Positions 9,096-19,519 of a stretch of 61,458 nt of DNA are shown one piece after another. A program made the position numbers and the translations under genes. Origin of the DNA: Okeania sp. KiyG1 (GTDB lineage: Bacteria > Cyanobacteriota > Cyanobacteriia > Cyanobacteriales > Microcoleaceae); contig NZ_BLZO01000133.1 of the NCBI RefSeq assembly GCF_014132355.1, positions 1 to 61,458 of the forward strand, written 5' to 3'. The notes below the pieces were generated by a model. It was given only the letters and a program-made list of their open reading frames with translations, searched no databases and had not been told where the DNA came from. Each line of letters starts with the position of its first letter. The first letter of the stretch is position 1.

Positions 9096-11961
9096 GGCGT
9101 TGCTGAGTGGTAATGATTTTTAGATTAAGTATCAACACAATACATAAGTTTTTCAATTTTACCGAAAAATTGTGGGTATGCGCCTCCCTTTTTAAGGGGA
9201 TAAAAAAAATATTCCATATTTAAAGCCTCCTTATTCCAGAGGTACTGATAACTGATAACTGAAATTACCTTCAGCTACTTACCATTACATTTGAGCAACT
9301 GCTAGACAAGGATTTGGCCACGGATATACGGATGATTAATCTGCATTCTGTGAAGCTCAAAAAAAACGGCAAGGCTTTTCCCCTTGAATCGCCAAAAAGC
9401 GAGTGTGTAATTCCGAGGTCTCCTCGGAATGAAAGACACACTCAAGACAAATCATGATAGTATGTAATCATTGGGTTTAACTTGCCCCTACGCATGACTT
9501 TTTATTCAACGCAAAAACAGCATATCGTCACTGAATATATATAGAAGAGATACTCACACCATCAAAACAGAGAAAAATTATCATTCTGTGAAACTCTACG
9601 AACAGAAGTAACCATCGGAAAAAATTTCTACCATTAACAGATAAATATAGGTCAACACATCAATATAGGCGTTGCTGAGGGGCGGGATGAAACTTTTGGC
9701 AAAAGGTAAATCCCATGGGCGTGTTTTTTATACGGACTGTGTTCGAGAGCCTAAAATTCATCCCGCACTCCATGCAATACCATACATTTACTCATGTAGA
9801 AGCGATGTAGCTGCTGCACTTGCTCCGCCAACGCTATATTCACAAACAAAGAAAAATCCTCATTTTGTGAAGCTCAAAAAAAACGGCAAGGATTTTCCTC
9901 TTGCATCCCCAATAAAATCGTGATACAATTTAATCATTGGGAGTCACTCGCCCCTACGCATGACTTTTTATTCAACGCAAAAACAGCATTTCGCCACTGA
10001 ATACATATAGAAGGGAAACTCACACCATCAAAGCAGAGAAAATTATCATCTTGTGAAGCACTAGGGAAAGAAGTGGCGACACCGAAAAATTTTCACCCCA
10101 TCAACACATCTATATATTTACTCATGTAGAAGCGATGTAGCTGCCGCACTTGCTGTGCCAACGCTATTATTCACAAACCAAAGAAAAATTATCATTTTGT
10201 GAAGCTCAAAAAAAACGGCAAGGTATTTCCCCTTGCATCCCCAAAAAGCGAGTGTGTAATTCCGAGGTCTCCTCGGAATGAAAGACACACATCTGACAAA
10301 TCGTGATATGATTTAACCATTGGGAGCTACTCGCACCTACGCATGACTTTTTATTCAACACAAAAACAGCATTTCGTTACTGAATACATATAGAGGGGAA
10401 ACTCACACCATCAAAGCAGAGAAAATTATCACTTTGTGAAGCACTAGGAAAAGAAGTGGCGACACCGAAAATTTTTCACCCCCATCAACACATCTATATA
10501 TTTACTCATGTAGAAGCGATGTAGCTACCGCACTTGCTGTGCCAACGCTATATTCACAAACCAAAGAAAAATCATCATCCTGTGAAGCTCAAAAAAAACG
10601 GCAAGGATTTTCCTCTTGCATCCCCAAAAAAATCGTGATATGATTTTACCGTTGGGAGTTGCTCGCCCCTACGCATGACTTTTTATTCAACACAAAAACA
10701 GCATTTCGTTACTGAATACATATAGAAGGAATACTCACACCATCAAAGTAGAGAAAGTTATCATCCTGTGAAGCACTCAGGTCAAGAAGTAACGATTGCC
10801 AAATTTGCCCGCCCCATCAACAGTATCGATATTATTCATGTAGAAGCGATCGCTATATTCACAACCAAAGAAAAATTATCATTTTGTGAAGCTCAAAAAA
10901 AACGGCAAGGTATTTCCTCTTGCATCCCCAAAAAAATAATGATACAATTTAACCGTTGGGGGTTGTTCGCCCCTATACATGACTTTTTATTCAACCCAAA
11001 AACAGCATTTCGTTACTGAATATATAGAAGAGATACTCACACCATCAAAGCAGAGAAAAATTATCATCCTGTGAAGCACTGAGAAAAGAAGTGGCGACAC
11101 CGAAAAATTTTCACCCCATCAACACATCCATATATTCACTCATGTAGAAGCGATGCAGCTACCGCACTTGCTCCGCCAACCCTACGCTCAACAACTCAAA
11201 AGTCAAAACTCATCCATGAGTGAGTTTGAGTGTTGATAATTGCCCTAACCTATTTACCTAGTGCTATATATTCACAAACCCAGAAAATCCTCATTTTGTG
11301 AAGCTACTAAAAAAACGGCAAGGATTTTCCCCTTGCATCGCCAAAAAAATCATGATACGATTTAACCATTGGGTGTCGCTCGCCCCTACGCATGACTTTT
11401 TATTCAACCCAAAAACAGCATTTCGTCACTGAATACATATAGAAGGGATACTCAGACACCAAAGCAGAGAAAAGTTATCATCCTGTGAAGCACTACGAAA
11501 AGAAGTGGCGACACCGAAAAACTTTCACCCCATCAATACATCTATATATTCACTCATGTAGAAGCGATCGCTATATTCACAAACAAAGAAAAATTATCAT
11601 CCTGTGAAGCTCTAAAAAAAACGGCAAGGATTTTCCTCTTGCATCCCCAAAAAAATCGTGATAGTATGTAATTATTGGGCTGCATTCGCCCCTACGCATG
11701 ACTTTTTATTCAACCCAAAAACAGCATTTCGTCACTGAATACATATAGAAGGGATACTCAGACACCAAAGCAGAGAAAATTATCATCCTGTGAAGCTTCA
11801 AAAAATGGCAAGGTATTTCCCCTTGCATCCCTAAAAAAATCGTGATAGTATGTAATCATTGGGTGTAACTAGCCCCTACGCATGACTTTTTATTCAACCA
11901 TTGAAAAACCTATATTTTGCGTTGATACTTAATCTAAAAATCATTACCACTTAGCAACGCC
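9096..11961. mobile_element. 2.87-kb non-autonomous element (family A) carrying an eight-copy modular array
   Basis: The left end reads GGCGTTGCTGAGTGGTAATG and continues as a 60-bp sequence through AGATTAAGTATCAACRCAA. The right end (about 11905-11961) is its inverted complement. Perfect 8-bp direct repeats GGAAAAAT flank it. Inside, a module around CGCATGACTTTTTATTCAAC occurs eight times (9491, 9957, 10340, 10672, 10976, 11389, 11695, 11879), with spacings of 184 to 466 bp that reflect loss or gain of submodules. No ORF is conserved between copies, so I see no transposase. The ends resemble those of IS5/IS903-like elements, but I cannot assign a family. Another element tract (ACCGAAAAATT to CAGTTAT repeat, 9170-9265) has inserted near the left end. 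Confidence 0.75.
9415..9445. other. Palindrome inside the array, also at 10256-10292
   Basis: ATTCCGAGG and CCTCGGAAT form a 9-bp stem, flanked by GTGTGT and ACACAC that extend the stem. The same structure recurs in one other unit at about 10256. It is the strongest foldback in the array and may mark a structured transcript. Confidence 0.5.
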
Positions 11962-12082
11962 GGAAAAATCTTGCTTCTTTTTTATGCTATGTAAACACCT
12001 AGGCGGAATCTAATTTCAGCTATTAGCAGTCAGCTCTTCGGTGCGAAATGCGCTTGCATTCAGCTTTTTAAGATAATTTCTT

Positions 12083-13051
12083 CTAAATGATAGAAATTGT
12101 TGTGGGTAATATTGATTTTCGTAACATTCCATGAACTCCTTTATGAGGATTATTTACAACTTGAGTAATGTGAAAATTTACAGCAATAGAACACAGAATA
12201 TAAGCATCTTCAGCACTCAACCCAACAAAATTTTCTAACCAACTAATCATTTGCTTTAAAGCCAATTCAAAAGCAGCATCTAGAGTATTGCCAAAACCAA
12301 AGGAAATAATATCAGTCGATGTTTCTGCCATAGGAAAAATTAATTGTAAATCTTTCCTAACCTTAATCTGAATAGTGCCATTCATGGAAGTTTCAATAGC
12401 CGTTACATTTATTTCTCCATCCCCCTGTGCAGAATGACCATCACCAATAGAAAATAAACCACCAGGCACAAAAACAGGTAAAAAAATTCGCGAACCAACC
12501 TGTAATTCTCGGCAGTCAATATTTCCCCCATAAATACCAGGAGGAATAGATGAACGTTGAGTATTTTCTGTAGCAACTCCGAGAATTCCAAAAAATGGTT
12601 GAAGTGGAATTTTTATCCCACTATTAGGAGGAAATTCAGCTATCTTTTTTTCTAAATCTAGTGGAATAAAGTTTAGTTTTGGTTCGGTAAATTGTTCGGG
12701 TAATGCACCCCATCCCGGACGAATAGAATTAAAACCCATCGGTAAACTAGGGTAAATATTTTCCAGAATAATTTCCAATACATCTCCTGGTTTAGCATCA
12801 TTAATATATATTGGTCCAGTTAATAAATGAGGACCAACACCAACTTTTCTTTCTGCTGGTAAATTGTGACAAATTTCTAGAAATTCTGGAGTGAGAAATT
12901 CTCTAGGCGCTCTGTCGTAAAGATAATAACCCGTGTAAGTTTCTATATCTATGCGATCGCCAGAATTAATGATTAATGCTGGCTCTAGTTTATGGGAAAA
13001 ACCTCCTAAATGAACAGTGTGACATCGAGCTTTTAAAATGTGCTTGCTCAT
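12083..13051 (-). CDS. Acetamidase/formamidase family amidohydrolase
   Basis: A 322-residue member of the FmdA_AmdA family, which hydrolyses formamide or short aliphatic amides to ammonia and the acid. The family core is clear: GPIYINDAKPGDVLEI (about 81-96), HSAQGDGEINVTAIE (about 207-221), and a conserved C-terminal part with AYILCSIAVNFHITQVVNNPHKGVHGML. Its length matches the shorter bacterial branch. The likely role is nitrogen scavenging from amides in the cytoplasm. It is transcribed away from the P-loop gene across an 82-bp intergenic region, so the two promoters are back to back. The start is ATG at 13051, and no strong ribosome binding site is seen. Confidence 0.85.
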   Translation of the reverse strand: MSKHILKARCHTVHLGGFSHKLEPALIINSGDRIDIETYTGYYLYDRAPREFLTPEFLEICHNLPAERKVGVGPHLLTGPIYINDAKPGDVLEIILENIYPSLPMGFNSIRPGWGALPEQFTEPKLNFIPLDLEKKIAEFPPNSGIKIPLQPFFGILGVATENTQRSSIPPGIYGGNIDCRELQVGSRIFLPVFVPGGLFSIGDGHSAQGDGEINVTAIETSMNGTIQIKVRKDLQLIFPMAETSTDIISFGFGNTLDAAFELALKQMISWLENFVGLSAEDAYILCSIAVNFHITQVVNNPHKGVHGMLRKSILPTTISII

Positions 13052-13133
13052 CTTGTTTATTTTTTTTAAGATTTATCGTATATAATACCTATCTAAGTAA
13101 AATAATTTCAAATTTTCATAAACTTAACTTAAA

Positions 13134-13994
13134 ATGATTCAAACTATAACTAAAACTAATCAAAGTTTTAAACAGTTACAGCCAGGAATTGGTATTGGTG
13201 TACCCCTACCTCAAGATTGGGTATCTATCAAGAATGAAGCTCTAGTAATTATTGTAGGTTTAACTGGTGTAGGGAAAAGCACAGTTATTAATACATTAAT
13301 TGAATCTGGATTAGATTTTACTTTACTTCCAAATCGACGCACCCTAACAACAGAATTAATTATTCCTCATATTACAGCCACAAACGAGCAAAATGTTCAA
13401 ACAATTTGTCGTATAGACCGCTTCAAATATACTCGTCAGTATCAAAAAAGTTTTCCCGGAGGTATGGGTCACATTTTAGCCCAGTTACAAGTTAATCCCT
13501 CTTTAATCAATCATCCATTAATTTTCGATGGTTTACGGGGAGAAAATGAAGTTACTTATGCTGCTAATACTTTGAAAAAAGCTAAATTTATAATTTTGGA
13601 TGCCTCATTATCAGTTCGTTTAAAACGTCTTTTAACTAGAAGTGATGCTTTCGATAGAATCACAAAATATATAGATGATGAAGTAGTTAATCCCAAAAAG
13701 ATTATGGGTTTTTCTGACTTTGGCATACCCGAAGCATCCAATTTATTTACCTTTGATGAAGAGCAGGAAATTTTAACTCTACTGGAAAGAGGAGTATATA
13801 ACTCTGTAGATGTTTGTGAACGATTAAACATTCTGGTTGAGGAGAGCAAAAATTACAATTCGGAAGCAACAAAAACAACTTTACAGGCAATTGCTCCTGA
13901 GAGAACTTTGCTTTTAGATACTACTAAGTTTTCACCTCAACAAATTACTCAAAAAATTCTTGCTTACTTATTACTTAAAAATTCGAGGGTTTAA
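13134..13994 (+). CDS. P-loop NTPase/kinase-like protein of unknown role
   Basis: A 286-residue protein. IIVGLTGVGKSTVINTL near residue 40 is a clear Walker A motif. Downstream, LIFDGLRGENE (about 130) may be the Walker B equivalent, and ASLSVRLKRLLTRSDAFDRI (about 160) resembles the arginine-bearing lid of small kinases. The closest general type is a nucleoside/adenylate-kinase-like or AAA fold, and no substrate can be named. It is divergent from the formamidase and lies upstream of homocitrate synthase, but 2 kb of repeats separates it from the latter. Start: ATG at 13134. Confidence 0.7.
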   Translation: MIQTITKTNQSFKQLQPGIGIGVPLPQDWVSIKNEALVIIVGLTGVGKSTVINTLIESGLDFTLLPNRRTLTTELIIPHITATNEQNVQTICRIDRFKYTRQYQKSFPGGMGHILAQLQVNPSLINHPLIFDGLRGENEVTYAANTLKKAKFIILDASLSVRLKRLLTRSDAFDRITKYIDDEVVNPKKIMGFSDFGIPEASNLFTFDEEQEILTLLERGVYNSVDVCERLNILVEESKNYNSEATKTTLQAIAPERTLLLDTTKFSPQQITQKILAYLLLKNSRV

Positions 13995-14013
13995 GTTTCC
14001 TACTATTTTAGGG

Positions 14014-14209
14014 GTAAGCATTTCCTGCGGAATGCTGCGCAAACAGCTATTAGCTGTCAGCTCTCAGCAAAAAAAAAGGGTGTTTTAATGAATATAGACT
14101 GTTTCAGCTAGCTTTTATAGTAAGTATAAATCCTGACTCAATTAGTAAAGCTTTTATCTAAAATAAAAAGCAATAGCTGATTGCTGATAGCTGACAGCTG
14201 AATGCTTAC
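14014..14209. mobile_element. Family G MITE, full-length copy
   Basis: Ends are GTAAGCATTT and its complement AATGCTTAC. Identical 8-bp direct repeats TTTTAGGG flank the element on both sides. The interior has a CTGACAGCT-rich foldback arm at each end and a middle nearly identical to the copy at 59343-59537. Confidence 0.85.
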
Positions 14210-14319
14210 TTTTAGGGAGTAGGGAGTAGGGAATAGAAAAGAAGAAAAATGACTGTACCTCAGTAATTTGAGAAACACTATAACTTACTCAAATAACTAG
14301 ACATCTGGTGAAAAATAAA

Positions 14320-14565
<246 letters not shown>

Positions 14566-15193
14566 AATAAACCTTTTGATTAGGGTGTGCTGATTAAATC
14601 TCAAAGCACTTCTAAATAAAGGTAAGTGCCTTTTTATAATCGAAAAAAGTGTGCCTGTTTCAATCCTAAACCCTCAAAAAGTGAGTATTTTGGGGTGAGT
14701 ATGACAGAAAAATCAAAGAACAATTATTTCTTCTACTTTCTCTGTCTTCCCCTCCTGGGAGGTGAAGTAGGGGAGTGGGGGAGTTAAACCACCCCTAACC
14801 CCTCCGCTGGAGGGGAAGCAAACATAAGAATAATTAACATTAACTTAGCTTAAATTAGCGAAAAAGTGATTTTACTTGTACCGATCAGTTGACAACTGAA
14901 GTACTGCTCAAGTATAGCAATAATGCATGGGAATTGGTATAAGGAGATGGAAGGAATGCATAAGGGAAAAAGGTTAAAAAATACTCCCCACCTCTCCGCC
15001 TCCTCATCTTTTTTTAAATAGATATCAAATGGGTTATATACCACGCGAACGAGTTGGTGTTTGATATAAACTGATGATGAAGCAAAGAAGGGGAAATGTT
15101 TTTTCTACTGTTTCCCGTTCCCTTTTCCCGACTATGTGTCAAAAATATTTTCTAGGTTTGAAAAGTGAGCGTTATGAGAAGTATAAAAATTCA

Positions 15194-15302
15194 GGCGTTG
15201 CTGAATGCTAATGATTTTTAGATTAAGTATCAACGCAAAACATAAGTTTTTCAATTTTCCCTTCAGCTACTTACCATTACATTTCAACAACTCAACAACG
15301 CC
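15194..15302. mobile_element. Family A MITE (109 bp) with a matching empty site
   Basis: It begins GGCGTTGCTGAATGCTAATG and ends CAACTCAACAACGCC. The interior shares AGATTAAGTATCAACGCAA and CTTCAGCTACTTACCATTAC with the large element at 9096. Left flank AAAATTCA and right flank CAAATTCA form an 8-bp duplication with one mismatch. The paralogous copy at about 15553 has a single AAAATTCA with no insert. Confidence 0.85.
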
Positions 15303-15607
15303 CAAATTCAGATAGCAATCAGAAATCATTTGTCAAAAATCTAAGGATATATAAAAACTCTGAAACTTTTACCGAATAATTAAGGTTTAAAGCCTCTCTT
15401 TTCAAGGATAAAAAAATTTCTCTACCGCGTAAATCCTCTCCTTGAAAAGAAGAGATAATTGTTAATTATTAATTATTGAACCCTATTCCCTTTTCCCGAC
15501 TATGTGTCAAAAATATTTTCTATGTTTGAAAAATGAGCGTTATGAGAAGTATAAAAATTCAGATAGCAATCAGAAATCATTTGTCAAAAATATCAGGATA
15601 TTTAACG

Positions 15608-15705
15608 AAGTCAGAAGTTATTTTTGTGACGGAAATTTTGAGCAACTCTCTAAAAAAAAATCGCCTTAAGAGGCGGGGTTTTAGACCCATATTATTTTGA
15701 TAAAA
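15608..15705. mobile_element. Family F repeat, a mobile element without inverted ends
   Basis: It begins TTAACGAAGTCAGAAG, contains a hairpin CGCC-TTAAGA-GGCG, and ends ATTATTTTGAT. It is absent from the other copy of the tandem duplication. Related copies lie at about 17385-17490 (reverse) and 49150-49275, with a fragment at 40818. No inverted ends or target duplication are seen, which would suit an IS200/IS605-type source. Confidence 0.6.
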
Positions 15706-16065
15706 ACTCTGAAACTTTTACCGAATAATTAAGGTTTAAAGCCTCTCCTTTCAAGGATAAACAATTTTTCCTATCGCGTCAATTCTCTCCTTGAAAAGAA
15801 GAGATAATTGTTAATTATTAATTCTTAATTCTTAATTCTTAATTATTAATTATTGAACCCTATTCCCTAAAATCCACAATATCTCACAACTCAAATAAGA
15901 TTGCTTTGCTATAGATTTTAACAATAACTTAAATGTTCTTAAATATTATTAAATATCTTTAATATATAGCATTTTTTTGTGATATTAATTGTAATTAACC
16001 ATACTAACCATAATTCCTGTAATATGTTTAGCTGAAAATTATAGAATTATGCCTAAACTAAAAAA

Positions 16066-17208
16066 ATGCTATTAAGTAAATTAGCCATAGTTGATTCTAC
16101 TCTGCGAGAAGGAGAACAATTTTTTAAATCTAACTTTTCTACGAGTGATAAAATTGAAATAGCTAGAGGATTAGATCAATTCGGAGTAGAATACATAGAA
16201 GTTACTTCTCCGAGAGCTTCTCCTCAATCTTATAAAGATTGTCAAAAATTAGTTCAATTAGGTTTACAAGCTAAAGTTGTCACCCACATTCGTTGTCATC
16301 TAGAAGATGCAAAAATAGCCCTAGATACAGGTGTAGATGGCATTAATCTGTTCATCAGTACTTCACAAATTTTACGTCAATTTGGTCATCGTAAAAGTAT
16401 AGAAGAAATTATTGATATAGCTACAGAAGTTATCACTTTTATTCATCAAAAAAATCCTCAAGCAGAATTGCGTTTTTCTACTGAAGATTCATTCCGTAGC
16501 TCTCTTTCAGATTTACTACGAGTCTATTTAGCAATTAATAAATTAGGAATAGTCGATCGCTTTGGAGTAGCTGATACAGTAGGAATAGCAACTCCCCATC
16601 AGGTTTATCAACTAATTCAAAAGATAAGACAATGCTTTTCTGAGGATATAGAATTTCACGGTCATAATGATACAGGTTGTGCCATTGCTAATAGTTTTAC
16701 TGCTTTTGAAGCGGGGGCAACTCATATTGATACAACTGTTTTAGGGATTGGTGAACGTAATGGAATTACTCCTTTAGCTGGATTAATTGCTCGTCTTTAT
16801 ACCCTCGATCCACAAACTTTAAATAATAAATATTCTCTGTCTTATCTCCATCAATTAAACCAATTAGTAGCGGAAAAAATTGAACTTTCTATTCCTTTTA
16901 ATCATTGTATTGTAGGAGAAGCTGCATTTAATCATAAAGCTGGAGTTCACACTAAAGCAATTCTCAATAATTCTAGAACTTATGAAGCAATAAATCCCAC
17001 TGACTTTGATTTGAGTCGGTCAATTTTAATTAATCATAAACTTACAGGTAAAAATAGTATTAATCATCGTGCTATTCAACTCGGTTTGAATTTAAACAAC
17101 TTCCAAATTCAAGCTATTACTCAAACAATTAAAAATTTAGCCGACCGACAACAACTGACTCTAGAAAATGTAGATGAAATTTTGTTTTCATCCCAAAACA
17201 ATATATAA
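16066..17208 (+). CDS. nifV: Homocitrate synthase (NifV/LYS20 type)
   Basis: A 380-residue member of the isopropylmalate/homocitrate synthase superfamily. It condenses acetyl-CoA with 2-oxoglutarate to homocitrate, the organic ligand of the FeMo-cofactor in diazotrophs. The N-terminal catalytic motif VDSTLREGEQFF is at about 8-19 and the metal-binding HGHNDTGCAIANS at about 197-209. The C-terminal GIGERNGITPLAGL and NHKAGVHTKA motifs are intact. The motif form DSTLREGEQF matches the lysine-type (LYS20) branch, found alongside classical NifV in cyanobacteria, so the nifV symbol is tentative. No other nif gene is in the window. The TAA stop lies inside the first bases (ATAAGC) of a family G element, so the element supplies the stop. 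Confidence 0.85.
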   Translation: MLLSKLAIVDSTLREGEQFFKSNFSTSDKIEIARGLDQFGVEYIEVTSPRASPQSYKDCQKLVQLGLQAKVVTHIRCHLEDAKIALDTGVDGINLFISTSQILRQFGHRKSIEEIIDIATEVITFIHQKNPQAELRFSTEDSFRSSLSDLLRVYLAINKLGIVDRFGVADTVGIATPHQVYQLIQKIRQCFSEDIEFHGHNDTGCAIANSFTAFEAGATHIDTTVLGIGERNGITPLAGLIARLYTLDPQTLNNKYSLSYLHQLNQLVAEKIELSIPFNHCIVGEAAFNHKAGVHTKAILNNSRTYEAINPTDFDLSRSILINHKLTGKNSINHRAIQLGLNLNNFQIQAITQTIKNLADRQQLTLENVDEILFSSQNNI

Positions 17209-17604
17209 GCATTTCCTCCGGAATGCTGCGCAAACAGCAGTCAGCAGTCAGCAGTCAGCTATCAGCTATCAGCTATCAGTTATTAACTAATTATCTTATG
17301 CTAAATTCAAAAAAGGTCGCTACAGTATTAACCTCAACACTCCTAGTAACAGACTAAAGCACTGTAACAGTATTTTTTGAAAATAGTATTAGAAGGAGAA
17401 TTCAAAATTATGTTTATCAAAATAATAATGTTTTTGGAGGTTTGCTCAAATCCCCGTTACAAAAACAACTTCTGACTTCTGACTTCGTTAAGCAGCATTC
17501 CGCAGGAAAGAAGAAGGTAACAAGCTAATCTTAGTAAGTCCTTTACTTTCAAAAGCTGTTTGCGCAGCATGACAAACGGAAATGCGAGCTAGCTGAGTGC
17601 TTAC
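17205..17604. mobile_element. Family G element abutting and overlapping the nifV stop
   Basis: The left end ATAAGCATTTCC is a one-base variant of GTAAGCATT. The right end is GAGTGCTTAC. It is 400 bp instead of 195 because a reversed family F segment (about 17385-17490) lies inside it. The flanks ACAATAT and ACAAATAT look like an imperfect target duplication. Confidence 0.65.
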
Positions 17605-17645
17605 ACAAATATTGATTAAATTTTTCCTTGGTGAAAAGAGGTATA

Positions 17646-17800
17646 ATATCTCGTCTGGATAAGAGGGCGAACAAAAAAACTTTCTCCTTCTAATACTCTT
17701 TCTTCTTCTTTCTTCCCTCCTGACTCAGTCTTTCCCCTCCCAGGAGGGGTTAGGGGTGGGTTGACTCCTAAGTAATTAAGATTAATATCATACCCGCGCT
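17646..17800. repeat. Diverged family C-like segment
   Basis: TATCTCGTCTGGATAAGAG and then AAAACTTTCTCCTTC, a pyrimidine-rich stretch and GGGGTTAGGGGTGGGTTGAC follow the order of the family C elements. The right end is not a clear inverted match. Confidence 0.45.
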
Positions 17801-17836
17801 TTACCAACGCCAATTTTTTTAGCATCAGTGCCAAAT

Positions 17837-18577
17837 CTACCACAATATTAATATATTCCTTTGTTCCCAGAGAATAAAGACACCACTAAAAAGCACAAAA
17901 ATAATTACCAACTGACGGAACAATTGAGGGCTAATTTTTTCTAATACTAAATTACCCAACCAATTACCCGGAAAAGCAGCTATTCCTATAAGTATCCCAT
18001 ATCCCAGCAAAGGCAAAGTTAAAGTACCAAAAATGGCATAGGCGATCGCTTTAACAATATGAACTATCATCCGGTTCACTGCTTGAGTGCCCAATAGTTC
18101 CTCTTTTTCCAAGCCAAAATTAAGGTAAAAAGGTGCAAGTATCGGTCCCATACTACCAATAATACCTGACAAAAAGGAATAAATAAAACCTGCTGGTAGA
18201 AAATACCAAGCACGAACAGTAAAAGATTGCTCTTGATTCTTAATAATTAAATTTATCCCAGAAATAACTAGAAATAATCCTACTAAAAAACTCAGCCATC
18301 CTACAGAAATTTGGGTCAACATAAAAGCCCCCAAACAAGCACCAACAATAGCACCCGGTAGTTCCCAAAAAATTACTGTCCAGCTAATTTTTTGCCGATA
18401 AGTAAAAGCACGTTCAGCATTACCAATAATTGCTCCAGTTGTAATAATTGGTGGGATGGCTAAAGCTCCTAAAAAAAAACCAATGACTGGCATTAAGAGA
18501 AATGAACTACCGCCACCTGCTAGGGTACTGACAAACCACCCAATAATACTTGCTAATGTTAACCACAAATAGTTCAT
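17837..18577 (-). CDS. TauE/SafE family sulfite/anion exporter
   Basis: A 246-residue integral membrane protein of the TauE/SafE (former DUF81) family. Seven to eight hydrophobic helices are visible, in two inverted halves typical of the family: residues 1-115 with WLTLASIIGWFVSTLAGGG, and 125-246 with LPAGFIYSFLSGIIGSMGP. The repeated glycine-rich GxxGS signature occurs in both halves. Members export sulfite, sulfonates or related organic anions from the cytoplasm, and the substrate here is unknown. The start is ATG at 18577. No co-directional neighbour is close enough to form an operon. Confidence 0.85.
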   Translation of the reverse strand: MNYLWLTLASIIGWFVSTLAGGGSSFLLMPVIGFFLGALAIPPIITTGAIIGNAERAFTYRQKISWTVIFWELPGAIVGACLGAFMLTQISVGWLSFLVGLFLVISGINLIIKNQEQSFTVRAWYFLPAGFIYSFLSGIIGSMGPILAPFYLNFGLEKEELLGTQAVNRMIVHIVKAIAYAIFGTLTLPLLGYGILIGIAAFPGNWLGNLVLEKISPQLFRQLVIIFVLFSGVFILWEQRNILILW

Positions 18578-19519
18578 ATTCTTTGAAAATTTATAATATT
18601 TTACTACTAATTATTTCTGCTTTATTTTTTGATTTATAAGTTTGACCATTCTACCAATATTAAAGCGACATTGAAGAAGGGTTTTTAATAAAATTGTAGA
18701 ACCTCAAAATCAACTTAAGGAATTATAATGGGATGACTGTTTGATTAATTAGTTATATAACTCCGTTCTGCTCGAACGTTATACGCGCTACATACAGCGA
18801 AGCGAAACGAAAAATAATCCCTTCCCTTCTGCCTTTATAAATATTCAACAGCAGATCATAGTAGGTAAATTTTACCGAAGTCAAAAAATTTTAAGGATTT
18901 GAAAATTTCTGATATTCCGATAAAGTTTGATTTTAATATTCTGAACCTGACTCCTAAAATGCCATCAATTAATTTGCAATTTTGCCATTCATATCTAAGA
19001 TTTTTGCGGAACTATTTCCACACTTTAAAAGCCTTAGATCGGCGCTCAATTAAAATTTATATTATGGAGAGAGTCCTCTTTCCACATTCTCTGAATATAG
19101 GAATCTTGTTTTAGTTGCTGCTAAAAATATATTTTAATTTATGGAACACCAGTTCTAGGAATAGGAATCTAAGTTTTAGAGTTTTTATATATCCTTCCTT
19201 AAATTTTTTACCGAATAATATCATGTCCGCGCTTTATCGTTTGTGTAAACCCAAGGGTAAATATCTATAGAAAATTTAAGTTTTTTCAGACTTTTAAGTC
19301 TTCTATTCTAGATAAATAAAGCCTTCTTGCCTCTTCCTTCTTCCTTACCAATCATTTGGAATTTCTATAGAAAAATCTAAGGCTTTAAATTTTTCATCTC
19401 ATATCAATAATCTTCTCCAGAAGCTACTAATAAAAATTTAGTAGTAGTTTCTAGAGAAGGAATTACTAACAAAATTCATTGATTCAAAACTTAATTAACA
19501 TTGCTACTTAAGGAAGTGG
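18578..19519. other. Non-coding gap with element fragments
   Basis: No supported gene. Near 18770-18815 a short GC-rich piece (GCGAAGCGAAACGA) resembles IS605 right-end debris. ATATCATGTCCGCGC at 19220 is a solo family C-like end. The rest is unique AT-rich DNA between two convergent or isolated genes. Confidence 0.5.

Larger units (their letters stand above)
15117..15868. repeat. Tandem duplication (about 370 bp) with a different insertion in each copy
   Basis: CCCGACTATGTGTCAAAAAT opens copy one at about 15126 and copy two at about 15496. The two run in parallel for the rest of the unit, including GAGAAGTATAAAAATTCA, ACTCTGAAACTTTTACCGAA and GAAAAGAAGAGATAATTG. Copy one alone carries the family A MITE at 15194-15302. 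Copy two alone carries the roughly 100-bp family F segment at about 15608-15705. Confidence 0.85.

Noticed and set aside
9400-11950. Possible CRISPR array or short coding genes (83-codon frames at 9672 and 10768)
   Set aside because: Spacing is irregular (184-466 bp) and repeats are long and modular, unlike CRISPR. The frames are broken in the other units, so they are not conserved coding sequence.
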